Assembly: GCF_000718775.1 (NCBI RefSeq) | Contig: NZ_JOCB01000077.1 | Location: 1-60,302 of the forward strand | DNA from: Streptomyces sp. NRRL S-31 | GTDB taxonomy: Bacteria > Actinomycetota > Actinomycetes > Streptomycetales > Streptomycetaceae | Length of the DNA stretch: 60,302 nt | Reading direction: 5' to 3' | Shown: piece by piece, positions 16,962 to 26,605 of the stretch | Layout: the number at the start of each line of letters is the position of its first letter | Numbering within the stretch: the stretch's first letter is position 1 | Made by a program: the position numbers and the translations under genes | The notes under the pieces: model-generated | Told to the model about the DNA's origin: nothing | Seen by the model: the letters and a program-made list of their open reading frames with translations, nothing else | Databases searched by the model: none

Positions 16962-18334
16962 ATGGAGCAGCGGCCGGCACCAGGCCGGACAGGCGGGGAC
17001 GGCACCGGGAGCGCGGCGGACCACGCGGAGCCGCCCCGGCGGCCGGACGGGGACGCCCGCCGCCGCATCCCGCGCACCGACGCGCTGCTGCGCGACCCCC
17101 GGCTGGCCGCCGCCGTGGACCGGCTCGGCCCGCACCGGGTGAAGGCCGCCGTACGGCAGGCACAGGAGCGGGCCCGCGCGGGCGGCATCCCGCCGGAACA
17201 GGTCCCGCAGACCGCGCTGCGCCTGCTGCCCGGCACCGCGAGCGGTCTGCGCCCGGTGATCAACGCCACCGGGGTGCTGCTGCACACCAACCTCGGCCGG
17301 GCCCCGCTGTCCGCCGCCGCCCGGCAGGCGGTCCAGGAGGCGGCCGGCCCCACCGACGTCGAACTCGACCTGACCGCCGGGGTACGGGCCCGCCGGGGCC
17401 GCTCCGCCCTCGCCGCGCTGCACGAACGCGTCCCGGCGGCCGGCGCCGCGCACGTCGTGAACAACGGCGCCGCCGCGCTCGTCCTGGCCGCCACCGCCCT
17501 CGCGGCCGGCAGGGAGATCGTGGTCAGCCGGGGCGAGATGGTGGAGATCGGCGACGGCTTCCGGCTGCCCGACCTGCTCGTCTCGACCGGCGCCCGGCTC
17601 CGCGAGGTCGGCACCACCAACCGCACGTCCGCCGCCGACTACGCGGCCGTGATCGGGCCGGACACCGGGTTCGTCCTGAAGGTCCACCCGTCCAACTTCC
17701 GCATCACCGGCTTCACCCGGTCCGCCGGGGCGGGCGAACTGTCCGGTCTCGGCGTCCCCGTCGTCGTCGACATCGGCTCCGGGCTGCTCGCCCCGCACCC
17801 CGCCCTGCCCGGGGAACCCGACGCCGACAGCCAGCTGCGGGCCGGTGCCGCGCTTGTCACCGCCAGCGGCGACAAACTGCTCGGCGGCCCCCAGTGCGGC
17901 CTCCTGCTCGGCCGGGAGGACCTGGTCCGCGCCCTGGCCCGGCACCCGCTCGCCCGCGCCCTGCGCGTCGACAAGCTGACCCTCGCCGCGCTGGAGGCCA
18001 CCCTCACCGGCCCGCCCACCCCCACCACCCTGGCCCTCACCGCCGACCCGGACCGGCTCCCCCCCCCCCCCCGCCCGCCCCCCCCCCCCCCCCCCCCCCC
18101 CCCGTCGCGAGCGGCGCCACGGTCGGCGGCGGGGGAGCACCCGGGGTGACCCTGCCCAGCACGGCCCTGTCCCTGCCCGAGCCGTACGCCGCCGCCCTGC
18201 GCACCGGCCGCGTCCCGGTCGTCGGCCGCCTGGAGGCGGGACGCTGCCTGCTGGACCTGAGGTCGGTGCCGCCCGAGGACGACGAGCGGCTGGCCGAGGC
18301 CGTACGCGCCGCCCGCCCGGCCACGGGGAGGTGA
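16962..18334 (+). pseudogene. selA: selA, L-seryl-tRNA(Sec) selenium transferase, frameshifted at poly-C tract
   Basis: SelA is the PLP enzyme that converts Ser-tRNA(Sec) to Sec-tRNA(Sec) using selenophosphate. The first frame (ATG 16962, GGAGG upstream) shows the family start IPRTDALLRDPRL, INATGVLLHTNLGRAPLS, and the PLP lysine in VTASGDKLLGGPQCG (K305). It stays intact to about 18058. A 45-nt tract consisting of C with only two G follows. The C-terminal frame then continues as ATVGGGGAPGVTLPSTALSL and LLDLRSVPPEDD up to the stop at 18334. The intact frame would stop at 18149 without this tail. About 35-40 residues expected between the parts are missing or scrambled, so the break is either real or a sequencing/assembly error. 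selB starts 4 nt later. Confidence 0.85.
18059..18103 (+). repeat. poly-C tract inside selA
   Basis: Fourteen C, one G, three C, one G and twenty-six C occur in a row. No other run of this length exists in the window. It coincides exactly with the selA frame change and with loss of the residues normally found there. Confidence 0.95.
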
Positions 18335-18338
18335 CGGC

Positions 18339-20189
18339 GTGCGGGTCCTCGCCACCGCCGGCCATGTCGACCACGGCAAGTCCGCGCTGGTCCGGGCGCT
18401 CACCGGCATGGAGCCCGACCGGTACGAGGAGGAACGCCGCCGGGGCCTCACCCTCGACCTCGGCTTCGTATGGACCGCGACCGCGCCGGACGCCGAACCC
18501 CTCGCCTTCGTGGACGTACCCGGGCACGAACGGTTCGTCGCCACCATGCTGGCCGGTGTCGGCCCCGTCCCCGCCGTGCTCTTCGTGGTCGCCGCCGACC
18601 AGGGCTGGCAGCCCCAGTCGGAGGAACACCTCGCGATCCTCGACGCGCTCGGCGTACGGCACGCCGTCCTCGCGGTGACCCGCAGCGACCTCGCCGACCC
18701 CGGACCGGTGCGCGCCGACGCCGTGCGGCGCCTGGCGGCCACCTCGCTCGGCACGGTGCCCTCCGTCGCGGTGAGCGCGGTCACCGGCGCCGGACTGGAC
18801 GAGCTGCGCGCCGCACTGACCCGGCTCGCGCGCCGGCTGCCCGCCCCCGACACCGACGCCGACGTACGTCTCTGGCTCGACCGGGCGTTCACCGTGCGCG
18901 GCCACGGCACCGTGGTCACCGGCACCCTCGGCACGGGCACCCTGCGCGTCGGCGACCGGCTGGTCACCGGGGACGGGGCGGCGCTGCGGGTGCGCGGCCT
19001 CCAGTGCCTGCACGAGGACCGGACGGAGGTCGGCGCGGTGGCCCGGGTGGCCGTCAACGCGCACGGCGCGGCGGACGGACTGCGGCGCGGGACGGTCCTG
19101 CTGACCCCGGACCGCTGGCTGCTCACCGACGTGGCCGACGTCCGGGTCGCCGGCGAACCGGTCACCGGCCTGCCCCGCTCGCTCACCCTGCACCTCGGCA
19201 CGGCTGCCGTCCCGGTGACCGTCCGCCCGCTGGGCGAGGACACCGCGCGGCTCACCCTGCACCGGGCGCTGCCCCTGCGCATCGGCGACCGCGCGGTACT
19301 GCGCGAACCCGGCGGCGGCCGGACGCCCCGCGGGATCACCGTGCTCGACGTGGCGCCGCCCCGGCTCGCCCGGCGCGGCGCCGGCCGGGCCCGCGCCGCC
19401 GAACTGGCCGGGATGACCGGCCGCCCCGACGGCGCCGCCGAACTGCGCCGCCGGAAGCTGATCCGCCGTACCGACCTGCTCGCGATGGGCGCCCCGCCCC
19501 CGGCCGAGCCCGTCGCCGGGGACTGGCTCGCCGACCCGGCGCACTGGACGGCCCTGCGCGACCGGCTGGCCGCGGAGGTCACCCGGCACGCCCGCGCCCA
19601 CCCGCTGGAGCCCGGCCTGCCCGACGAGGCGGCCCGCCGTCTGCTGGGCCTGCCCGACCGCACCCTGGTGACCGCGCTCGCCCGCACCGCGCCCCGGCTG
19701 CACGGCCGCGAGGGCCGGCTGTACGACGCGACCGCCCAGCGGCCCGCCCTGCCCCCGCCCCTCCGGAGCGCCGTGGACACCGTGCGCCGCGACCTCGCCC
19801 GTACGCCGTTCCGCGCACCGGAGGCCGACCGGCTCACCGGACTCGGCCTCACCCGCAAGGCGCTGGCCGCCGCCGTGGCCGCGGGCGCCCTGCTGCGCAT
19901 CGCCGACGGGATCGTCCTGCTGCCCGGCGCGGACGCCGACGCCGCCGCAGTCCTGCGCGCCCTGCCCCAGCCGTTCACGCTCAGCGAGGCCCGGCGGGCG
20001 CTCGACACCACCCGCCGGGTGGCCGTGCCCCTGCTGGAACACCTCGACGCCCAGGGGTACACGGAGCGCGTCGACGCCCAGCACCGCCGCTGCCGCACCC
20101 AAGGGGGGAACGGAGAAGGGGAAGGGGAGATCGGAGGCGGACGGGAATCGAACCCGCCGGCCCGAGATCCTCGGGCCCCTCGGTTTTGA
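18339..20189 (+). CDS. selB: selenocysteine-specific elongation factor SelB
   Basis: This 616-residue GTPase delivers Sec-tRNA(Sec) to the ribosome at UGA codons with a SECIS hairpin. The GTPase domain has ATAGHVDHGKSALVRALTG (P-loop), FVDVPGHERFV (G3) and TRSDLAD (G4). Domains II-III follow, and the C-terminal third holds the winged helices that bind SECIS RNA. GTG 18339 is 4 nt after selA. The last 35 residues after QHRRCRTQ are low-complexity and then read antisense through the tRNA-Sec gene. The TGA stop (20187-20189) is the reverse complement of the tRNA anticodon UCA. The natural end may be slightly different if an indel lies in the G-rich run at 20101-20130. Confidence 0.92.
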   Translation: MRVLATAGHVDHGKSALVRALTGMEPDRYEEERRRGLTLDLGFVWTATAPDAEPLAFVDVPGHERFVATMLAGVGPVPAVLFVVAADQGWQPQSEEHLAILDALGVRHAVLAVTRSDLADPGPVRADAVRRLAATSLGTVPSVAVSAVTGAGLDELRAALTRLARRLPAPDTDADVRLWLDRAFTVRGHGTVVTGTLGTGTLRVGDRLVTGDGAALRVRGLQCLHEDRTEVGAVARVAVNAHGAADGLRRGTVLLTPDRWLLTDVADVRVAGEPVTGLPRSLTLHLGTAAVPVTVRPLGEDTARLTLHRALPLRIGDRAVLREPGGGRTPRGITVLDVAPPRLARRGAGRARAAELAGMTGRPDGAAELRRRKLIRRTDLLAMGAPPPAEPVAGDWLADPAHWTALRDRLAAEVTRHARAHPLEPGLPDEAARRLLGLPDRTLVTALARTAPRLHGREGRLYDATAQRPALPPPLRSAVDTVRRDLARTPFRAPEADRLTGLGLTRKALAAAVAAGALLRIADGIVLLPGADADAAAVLRALPQPFTLSEARRALDTTRRVAVPLLEHLDAQGYTERVDAQHRRCRTQGGNGEGEGEIGGGRESNPPARDPRAPRF

Positions 20190-20224
20190 AGACCGGGAGG
20201 GCCACCAGGCACCCACACGCCTCC
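20132..20224 (-). tRNA. selC: tRNA-Sec (anticodon UCA)
   Basis: The minus strand reads GGAGGCGTGTGG at the 5' end and ends CCGTCCGCCTCC plus discriminator G. This gives a long acceptor stem and about 93 nt in total. The anticodon loop is CTTCAAA with anticodon TCA at 20189-20187. A long variable arm (GGGCCCGAGG / CTCGGGCC) and a T-loop TTCGATT with GGCGGG/CCCGTC stem are visible. No CCA is encoded. It lies antisense to the 3' end of selB and 37 nt before selD. Confidence 0.95.
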
Positions 20225-20261
20225 ACCGCTCGCCAGGCTACTGCCCCGGGAGACCACCGAC

Positions 20262-21275
20262 ATGACAACGACACCGACCCGGCCGGCGTCCGTACGGCTC
20301 ACGCAGTTCGCCCACGGTGGCGGCTGCGCCTGCAAGATCCCGCCCGGTGAGCTGGAGGAGGTGGTCGCGGGGCTGACCGCGCAGCCGCTCGCCGGCGGTG
20401 ACACCCCGCTGATCGTCGGCCTCGCCACCGGGGACGACGCGGCCGTGGTCGGGTACCGGGGCACCGCCGTGGTGTGCACCGCCGACTTCTTCACCCCGGT
20501 CGTGGACGACCCCTACGACTGGGGCCGGATCGCCGCCGCCAACGCCCTGTCCGACGTGTACGCGATGGGCGGCCGGCCGGTGCTCGCCGTCAACCTGCTC
20601 GCCTGGCCGCGCGACCGGCTCCCGTTCGACCTCGCCCGCGAGGTGCTGCGCGGCGGACTCGACATCGCCACGCAGGCGGGCTGCCACGTCGGCGGCGGGC
20701 ACAGCGTGGACGACCCGGAGCCCAAGTACGGCATGGCCGTCACCGGCATCGCCGATCCCGGACGGCTGCTGCGCAACGACGCCGGCCGGCCCGGACTGCC
20801 GCTCTCCCTGACCAAACCGCTGGGAACCGGTGTGCTGAACAACCGGCACAAGGCCACCGGCGAGCGGTTCGAGCAGGCCGTCGCGACCATGGCGGCCCTC
20901 AACCGGGAGGCGGCGCAGGCGGCGCTGGACGCCGGGGCCGAGTGCGCCACCGACGTCACCGGGTTCGGCTTCCTCGGCCACCTGCACAAACTGGCGCGCG
21001 CCTCCGGGGTGACCGCCGTCGTCGACACCGCCGCCGTCCCCTGTCTGGAGGGCGCCCGGGAAGCAGTGCGCGACGGGTACGTCAGCGGCGGCACCCGGCG
21101 CAATCTGGAGTGGGTCGCGCCGCACACCGACTTCGGCGGCACGGACGAGGACACCCGGCTGCTGCTCGCCGACGCGCAGACCTCCGGCGGGCTGCTCGTC
21201 GCCGGGGAGGTGCCCGGCGCGCCGGTGGTCGGCGAGCTGGTGCCGCGCGGCACCAGCTCGGTCGTGCTCCGGTAG
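20262..21275 (+). CDS. selD: selenide, water dikinase SelD
   Basis: This 337-residue enzyme makes selenophosphate from selenide and ATP, the selenium donor for SelA. The catalytic loop reads HGGGCACKIPPGELEEV near residue 20 with cysteine, not selenocysteine, at the active position. Further signatures are GDDAAVVG, DFFTPVVDDPYDWGRIAAANALSDVYAMGG-type segment (residues about 70-100), GGGHSVDDPEPKYG and TDVTGFGFLGHL. Length fits the family. It follows tRNA-Sec and converges with the formate dehydrogenase operon, ending 40 nt from it. Confidence 0.95.
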   Translation: MTTTPTRPASVRLTQFAHGGGCACKIPPGELEEVVAGLTAQPLAGGDTPLIVGLATGDDAAVVGYRGTAVVCTADFFTPVVDDPYDWGRIAAANALSDVYAMGGRPVLAVNLLAWPRDRLPFDLAREVLRGGLDIATQAGCHVGGGHSVDDPEPKYGMAVTGIADPGRLLRNDAGRPGLPLSLTKPLGTGVLNNRHKATGERFEQAVATMAALNREAAQAALDAGAECATDVTGFGFLGHLHKLARASGVTAVVDTAAVPCLEGAREAVRDGYVSGGTRRNLEWVAPHTDFGGTDEDTRLLLADAQTSGGLLVAGEVPGAPVVGELVPRGTSSVVLR

Positions 21276-21315
21276 CGGCGCGCTCGCGCCCGGCCGTGCT
21301 CCGTGCCGCGACCGG

Positions 21316-24300
21316 TCACGGCTCCGTCCCGGTCCGTTCGTCGATGCCCGCCCGGATCCGGTACGCCCGCACCATCGCCAGGGCGGCCGGACCGCGCGGG
21401 CGCCGGCCCGGACGGATGTCGACGGCGAACGCCTTCGTCTCCTGGATGTGCGTGTTCGGGTCCAGGGACAGGTGCAGCAGCTCGTTGGCGGCGTCCCCGG
21501 TGCTGTAGCCGTTCGGACCCCAGTGGTACGGCAGGCCCACCTGGTGGAGCCGGCGCCCGTGCACGGTCAGCGGCGCCATCCGGTCGGTGACCAGCACCCG
21601 CGCCTCGATCACGCCCCGGGCGCTGACGATCGTCGCCCACCCGGTGTGCGCCAGGCTCCGCTCGGCGGCCAGCTCCGGCGACACCTCGCAGAAGAACTCC
21701 GGCTGGAGCTCCGCCAGGTACGGCTGCCAGCGGGACATCCCGCCCGCCGTGTGGTGCTCGGTGAGCCGGTAGGTCGTCGCCACGTACGGGAAGACCCGCG
21801 CGCCGGGTTCGTCGCCGCTCGGCTGGTAGCGGTTGTCCGGGTGCGGGCGCAGCAACTGCCGCACCGGGTTGCGCTGCTGGTCGTACAGCAGGTTCGGGAA
21901 GGGCGAGTCCTGCGGCTCGTAGTGCGCCGGCAGCGGCCCGTCGGTGAGCCCGGACGGCACGTACAGCCAGGCCTTGCCGTCGGCCTGCATGATGAACGCG
22001 TCCGTGCCGGACAGGGCCTTGTCGGCCGTCGCGCCCGGCGGCGGCCGGTGGGACGGCGACTTGTCCTCGGGGAAGTCGGGGATGTCATGGCCGACCCACT
22101 TGGCCTGCTCCTCGTCCCACCAGACCAGCGCCTTGCGCTCGCTCCACGGCTTGCCGTCGGGGTCCGCCGACGCCCGGTTGTACAGGATGCGGCGGTTGGC
22201 CGGCCACGCCCACGCCCACTCGTTCGCCACCCAGTTCTGCTCCCGGCCCGGCTTGCGGCGGGCGGCCTGGTTGACGCCGTCGGCGTAGACACCGCAGTAG
22301 ATCCAGCAGCCGCAGGCCGTGGAGCCGTCGGCGTTGAGCTGCTCGTAGGACGCGAGCGGGCGGCCCTCGGCGTCGTAGCCGTTGATCTCCGCCAGGACGG
22401 CCTCCGCCTCGGGTTCCGCCAGCGGGCCCCTGGTCGGGTAGTCCCAGGTGAGGTCGAGCACCGGGCGGTCCGCCTCGTCGGTGGAGCCCGCCAGCTTCCG
22501 CCGGATGATCCGCCCCAGGTGGAAGGCGAACCACAGGTCGCTGCGCGTCTCGCCGGGCGGCTCCACCGCCTGGTGGTGCCACTGGAGCAGCCGCTGGGTG
22601 TTGGTGAAGCTGCCGTCCTTCTCGGTGTGCGCGGCGGCGGGCAGGAAGAACACCTCGGTGCCGATGTCCTCGGTGCGCAGCTCCCCGGTCTCGATCTCGG
22701 GGCCGTCCTTCCACCAGGTCGCCGACTCGATCAGGGAGAAGTCCCGTACCACCAGCCAGTCCAGGTGGGACATGCCGAGCCGCATCAGCTTGGCGTTGGC
22801 GTTGCCGACGGCAGGGTTCTCACCGATCAGGAAGTACCCCTTGCAGACGCCCTCCAGCTGGGCCATGGTCGTCTCGTACGTCGAGTGCGAGCCCGTCAGC
22901 CGCGGCAGGTAGTCGAAGCAGAAGTCGTTCTCCGGGGTGGCCGCCTCGCCCCAGTACGCCTTCAGCAGGCTCACCATGTACGCCCGCATGTTGCCCCAGT
23001 AGCCCTTCCGCGCCCCCTCGCCCCGGATGTAGGAGTCCAGGTCCTCCCGCTGGTGCGCGTGCGGCATGGGCAGATAGCCGGGCAGCAGGTTGAACAGGGT
23101 CGGGATGTCGGTCGACCCCTGGATGGAGGCGTGTCCGCGCAGGGCGAGGATGCCGCCGCCGGGCCGGCCGATGTTGCCGAGCAGGGTCTGGAGCACGGCG
23201 GCCGCGCGGATGTACTGCACACCGACCGTGTGCTGCGTCCAGCCGACCGCGTAGGCGAAGGCCGTCGTCCGCTCGCGGCCCGAGTTCTCCGTCACCAGCT
23301 CGCAGACCTGGCGGAACAGGTCCCGCGGCACGCCGCAGACCTGCTCGACCATCTCCGGGGTGTAGCGGGCGTAGTGCCGCTTGAGCACCTGGAAGACGCA
23401 GCGCGGATGGGTGAGGGACTCGTCCCGCTCCGGCTCGCCCGCGCCGATCGCGGCACCGCCGGAGCCGTGCGCCTCACCGCGCGCGGCCTCGGAGACCGTG
23501 CTGCCGCCCCTGGTGCGCTCCTCGTAATCCTGGTCGCGCTCGCCCGAGGCGGCCTGCACCTCCGTCCCCTCGTACTGCCAGCTGACGTTGTCGTAGGAGC
23601 GGCTGTCGGTGTCGAGTCCGGAGAAGACGCCCGCCAGGTCCTCGGTGTCCCGGAAGTCCTCCCGCACGATCATCGGCGCGTTGCTGTACGCCACGATGTA
23701 GTCGCGGAAGTACTTCTCCTCCGCCAGCACGTAGTTGATGATCCCGCCGAGGAAGGCGATGTCCGTGCCCGCGCGCAGGGGCACGTGCACGTCGGCGAGC
23801 GCGCTGGTCCGGGTGAACCGCGGGTCGACGTGGACCACCTTCGCGCCCCGCGCCTTGGCCTCCATCACCCACTGGAACCCGACCGGATGGCACTCGGCCA
23901 TGTTCGAGCCCTCGATGACGATGCAGTCCGCGTTCTGGAGGTCCTGCTGGAAGGTGGTCGCGCCGCCGCGGCCGAACGAGGTTCCCAGACTGGGAACGGT
24001 GGAGGAGTGTCAAACGCGCGCCTGGTTCTCGATCTGGATCGCCCCGAGCGCGGTGAACAGCTTCTTGAGGAGGTAGTTCTCCTCGTTGTCGAGGGTGGCT
24101 CCGCCGAGGCTCGCGATGCCCAGCGTGCGCCGGGTGCGGGTCTCGTCGACCTCCCACTGCCAGCCCGCGCGCCGGGCCGCGATCACCCGGTCGGCGATCA
24201 TGTCCATCGCCGTGCCGAGGTCGAGGCGCTCCCACTCGGTGCCGTGCGGGCGCCGGTAGAGGACGTGGTGCTCGCGGGCGTCACCGGTCGTCAGCTGGAG

Positions 24301-24576
24301 GCTGGCCGCGCCCTTGGGGCAGAGCCGGCCGCGGGAGACGGGGGAGTCCGGGTCGCCCTCGATCTGGACGACCTTCTCGTCCTGGACGTACACGTTCTGG
24401 CCGCAGCCGACCGCGCAGTACGGGCAGACCGACTTCACCACCCGGTCGGCGGTGGCCACCCGGGGTCCGAGCCGCTCGCTCGGCCCGCTCCTGGCGGCGG
24501 CGCCCCTGCCCAGCGGGTCCGTGCCGGTGAGCTGCCGGTAGACCGGCCAGGAGGCGATCCAGGTGCGTACGCCCAT
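21316..24576 (-). CDS. fdhA: formate dehydrogenase catalytic subunit, selenocysteine-containing
   Basis: This 1086-residue molybdopterin enzyme oxidises formate to CO2. The N-terminus binds a 4Fe-4S cluster (CPYCAVGCGQ plus GRLCPKG). Residue 189 is encoded by TGA at 24010-24012 in NQARV-U-HSSTVPSLGTSFG, exactly the formate dehydrogenase active-site context. The same frame continues downstream for 897 codons with family motifs (IVIEGSNMAECHPVG, FLIGENPAVGNANAK). A SECIS-like hairpin follows the TGA. ATG 24576 with GGGAGGAG was chosen over GTG 24585. It lacks a Tat signal. A low-complexity linker occurs around residues 325-370. It starts 5 nt after the hemerythrin-like gene and is last in the operon. 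Confidence 0.95.
23981..23997 (-). promoter_or_regulatory. bacterial SECIS hairpin
   Basis: The minus strand reads GTTCCCAGTCTGGGAAC, a perfect 7-bp stem with a small GTC loop, 12 nt after the Sec TGA codon. The AGUCU apex resembles the AGGUCU loop of E. coli fdhF at nearly the same distance. It also stays in frame as coding sequence. Confidence 0.85.
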
Positions 24577-24581
24577 GGTGT

Positions 24582-25439
24582 TCACTCCTCCCGTTCGGTT
24601 CCCCGGCGGTCCGCGGGGCGTGCGCCCCTCGCGTCCGGCGCACGGTCCGGCGCGGTCGTCCAGGCCCGGGCCACCTTCGCGCCGAGCCGTTCCCGTTCCT
24701 CCTCGGACAGAGTCTTCCGCAACCGGGCGAAGACGGCATCTTCGAACGCGACGTGCCGACGCAGCTCCTCCGTGAGCCGCTGGGCCAGGTGGTCGGACTC
24801 CTCGGTGTCCGGGGCCGTGCGCTCCAGCCGGGCCAGCGTGCGGGCGGCCCCGCTCTCCTGCTCAAGGGCCTGGTCCGCGAGCCGGTCGCCGTCTTCCAGA
24901 GCGTTTCGCACGGCCGGCCACAGATGCTGCCGCTCGGCCGGTTCATGGCTCGCCAGCGCCTCGGCGATCAGGCCTACCAGCGTCTCCCGGCGGGCCGCCC
25001 GGGCCGCGGAACCGCCCTTCGTCCCGCCCGGGACCGCGTTCAGCTGTTTGACCAGGGAGGTGACCCGGTCGTGGTCGCGGGTCAGCAGGCCGGTCAGCTC
25101 GCGGACGTCCTCCGGCGCGCGGTCGCCCTCGGGGCGGACGTCCCGCGCTTCGGCGGCCCGGCGCAGCGGCCCGTCCCGGCCGGCCCGTTCGCGCAGCCAC
25201 ACGCGGACGTGCTCCCGGCCCGCGGGGCTCCGGGCCGGCGGGTTCGACAGGTGCTGGGTGGAGCCCTCGCGCATCCCCGGGCGGCGCCGCTCCTCGGCGG
25301 TCAGCGCGCCCCCGCCGTCGGCCGGCAGACCGGTCGCGATCAGGAACGCCTGTCCCGCGGGCACGCCCAGCCGCCGCCCGGCCTCCGCGTAGTCGAGCCC
25401 CGCGTCGAGCAGCCGCAGCACCTCGCTCCTGCTGGGCAT
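24582..25439 (-). CDS. hemerythrin HHE domain protein in FDH operon
   Basis: This 285-residue protein has an N-terminal helix-turn-helix-like segment (SRSEVLRLLDAGLDYAEAGRRLGVPAGQ split around residue 20), a charged linker, and a C-terminal hemerythrin-type helical bundle. Candidate iron ligands are in LLTRDHDRVTSLV, ASHEPAERQHLWPAV and ELRRHVAFEDAVFARL, which fit an HHE cation-binding domain. It may sense or carry oxygen, NO or iron. ATG 25439 has GGAGG. It is followed 5 nt later by the formate dehydrogenase catalytic gene, so the two are transcribed together. A protective or maturation role for the oxygen-sensitive enzyme is inference. Confidence 0.82.
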   Translation of the reverse strand: MPSRSEVLRLLDAGLDYAEAGRRLGVPAGQAFLIATGLPADGGGALTAEERRRPGMREGSTQHLSNPPARSPAGREHVRVWLRERAGRDGPLRRAAEARDVRPEGDRAPEDVRELTGLLTRDHDRVTSLVKQLNAVPGGTKGGSAARAARRETLVGLIAEALASHEPAERQHLWPAVRNALEDGDRLADQALEQESGAARTLARLERTAPDTEESDHLAQRLTEELRRHVAFEDAVFARLRKTLSEEERERLGAKVARAWTTAPDRAPDARGARPADRRGTEREE

Positions 25440-25582
25440 CCGGCCCCGCCTCCTTCGCGCCGCCGCAGGCCGACCGGAGTACCCCCGCCTCCGCCGGTCA
25501 AACCGCCGCCGCGCCGCTGCGGTGTGTCTGCGGGCGGAGCGGACGAGGTCCCGGCGGTCGTCCGGCTGCTGCGGCGCGGAGA

Positions 25583-26605
25583 TCAATCGGTCCGGCGGCG
25601 CGTCAGACGCTCCCGCTGCGGCAGGATCGTGTACTTGGGGTCCTCCGCGGAGGCCACACCGGCGTGGAAGACCCCGAACCGCAGGGCCGCCGAGCCGGCC
25701 AGGAGGGCCGCCCCCGCCGCCACGGCCGGACGCCGGTCCCGGAACCGGCCGGAGAGCGCCGCCAGCGCCGCCCCGCCCGCCGTCAGCGCCTCCGAGGCGC
25801 GCAGCAGCCGATGGGCCCGGCCCTGTTCGAAGGGCTCGGCGACCAGGCCCATGCGCCGCTTCATGACCTGGAAGGCGCCCAGTTCGAGCGCCGTCCCGAG
25901 CACCGCCAGCCGGCGGGCGGGCCCGGCCTGCGCGGTGGGCGCCGCGACCAGCGCGAGCCCGGAGGCGGCGGTGGCCGCGGACCCCGCGAAGACGTACGGC
26001 AGCTGCCGGTAGCCGTCGTGCCAGGACGGCACCGCCGTGTCCGAGAGCAGCACGGCCGTGTACGTGGCGACGGCCGGGCCGAGGACGGCGGCGCCCGCCG
26101 TGGCGGCCGAGCCCGCCCTCCGTAGACGGCCCGTCACGTCGGTGGCCGCCGCGGTCAGGGCCAGCGGCGCGTAACCGCTCAGCAGCCACGAGCCCACGCT
26201 CATCGGCGAGGTCGGCTTGAACACCCGCAGCATGTGGAGGAAACGCCCGGGCCGCCCCAGGTCGTGCACGAGCGCCGCCAGCGACAGCGAGACGGCCCCG
26301 GCCGCCCCCAGCTTCGCCGGCCGGCCCAGCCCCGGCCGCCCGGTCGCCCCGGCCCCGGCCGCCAGCAGCGAGGACGCGCCGGCCAGACCGCCCAGGTACA
26401 GGTACCCGGCGATGTCCAGGGGCTTCCACGTCGGCTTGTTCAGGACGGGTCTGCCGTAGTACGAGGAGAACGTGGCCTCGGGCACCATCGGCTGCTCGCC
26501 CCGTCCGCGGCGGCGCCGGCGGCGCCCGGCGTGCGCACCCGTCACCGCGTCCCGGTCGGAGCGCGCGCGGCGGACGCCGTCCCGGGTGACGTCGGACCCG
26601 CTCAT
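25583..26605 (-). CDS. nrfD: NrfD/PsrC-like membrane subunit of formate dehydrogenase
   Basis: This 340-residue polytopic membrane protein of the NrfD/PsrC family would pass electrons from the iron-sulfur subunit to menaquinone. After an arginine-rich cytoplasmic N-terminus (RRRRRRGRG) come about eight to nine helices. Family segments are the YYGRPVLNKPTWKPLDIAGY start, VHDLGRPGRFLHMLRVFKP and SPMSVGSWLLSGY. Its ATG overlaps the stop of the ferredoxin-like gene by 4 nt, so translation is coupled. A gap of 143 nt without visible features separates it from the hemerythrin gene. Confidence 0.9.
   Translation of the reverse strand: MSGSDVTRDGVRRARSDRDAVTGAHAGRRRRRRGRGEQPMVPEATFSSYYGRPVLNKPTWKPLDIAGYLYLGGLAGASSLLAAGAGATGRPGLGRPAKLGAAGAVSLSLAALVHDLGRPGRFLHMLRVFKPTSPMSVGSWLLSGYAPLALTAAATDVTGRLRRAGSAATAGAAVLGPAVATYTAVLLSDTAVPSWHDGYRQLPYVFAGSAATAASGLALVAAPTAQAGPARRLAVLGTALELGAFQVMKRRMGLVAEPFEQGRAHRLLRASEALTAGGAALAALSGRFRDRRPAVAAGAALLAGSAALRFGVFHAGVASAEDPKYTILPQRERLTRRRTD

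Noticed and set aside
16485..20216. 1243-codon minus-strand frame opposite selA and selB
   Set aside because: It is a shadow of selA/selB; only its last 114 codons lie in otherwise empty DNA and are listed as doubtful.
24010..24012. TGA in fdhA as a nonsense mutation
   Set aside because: The same frame continues without shift, the context is the FDH active site, a SECIS hairpin follows, and selB, selD and tRNA-Sec are adjacent.
21448..25392. 1314-codon plus-strand open frame across the formate dehydrogenase genes
   Set aside because: It is the complement of well-supported FDH and hemerythrin genes and shows no family motif or ribosome site.
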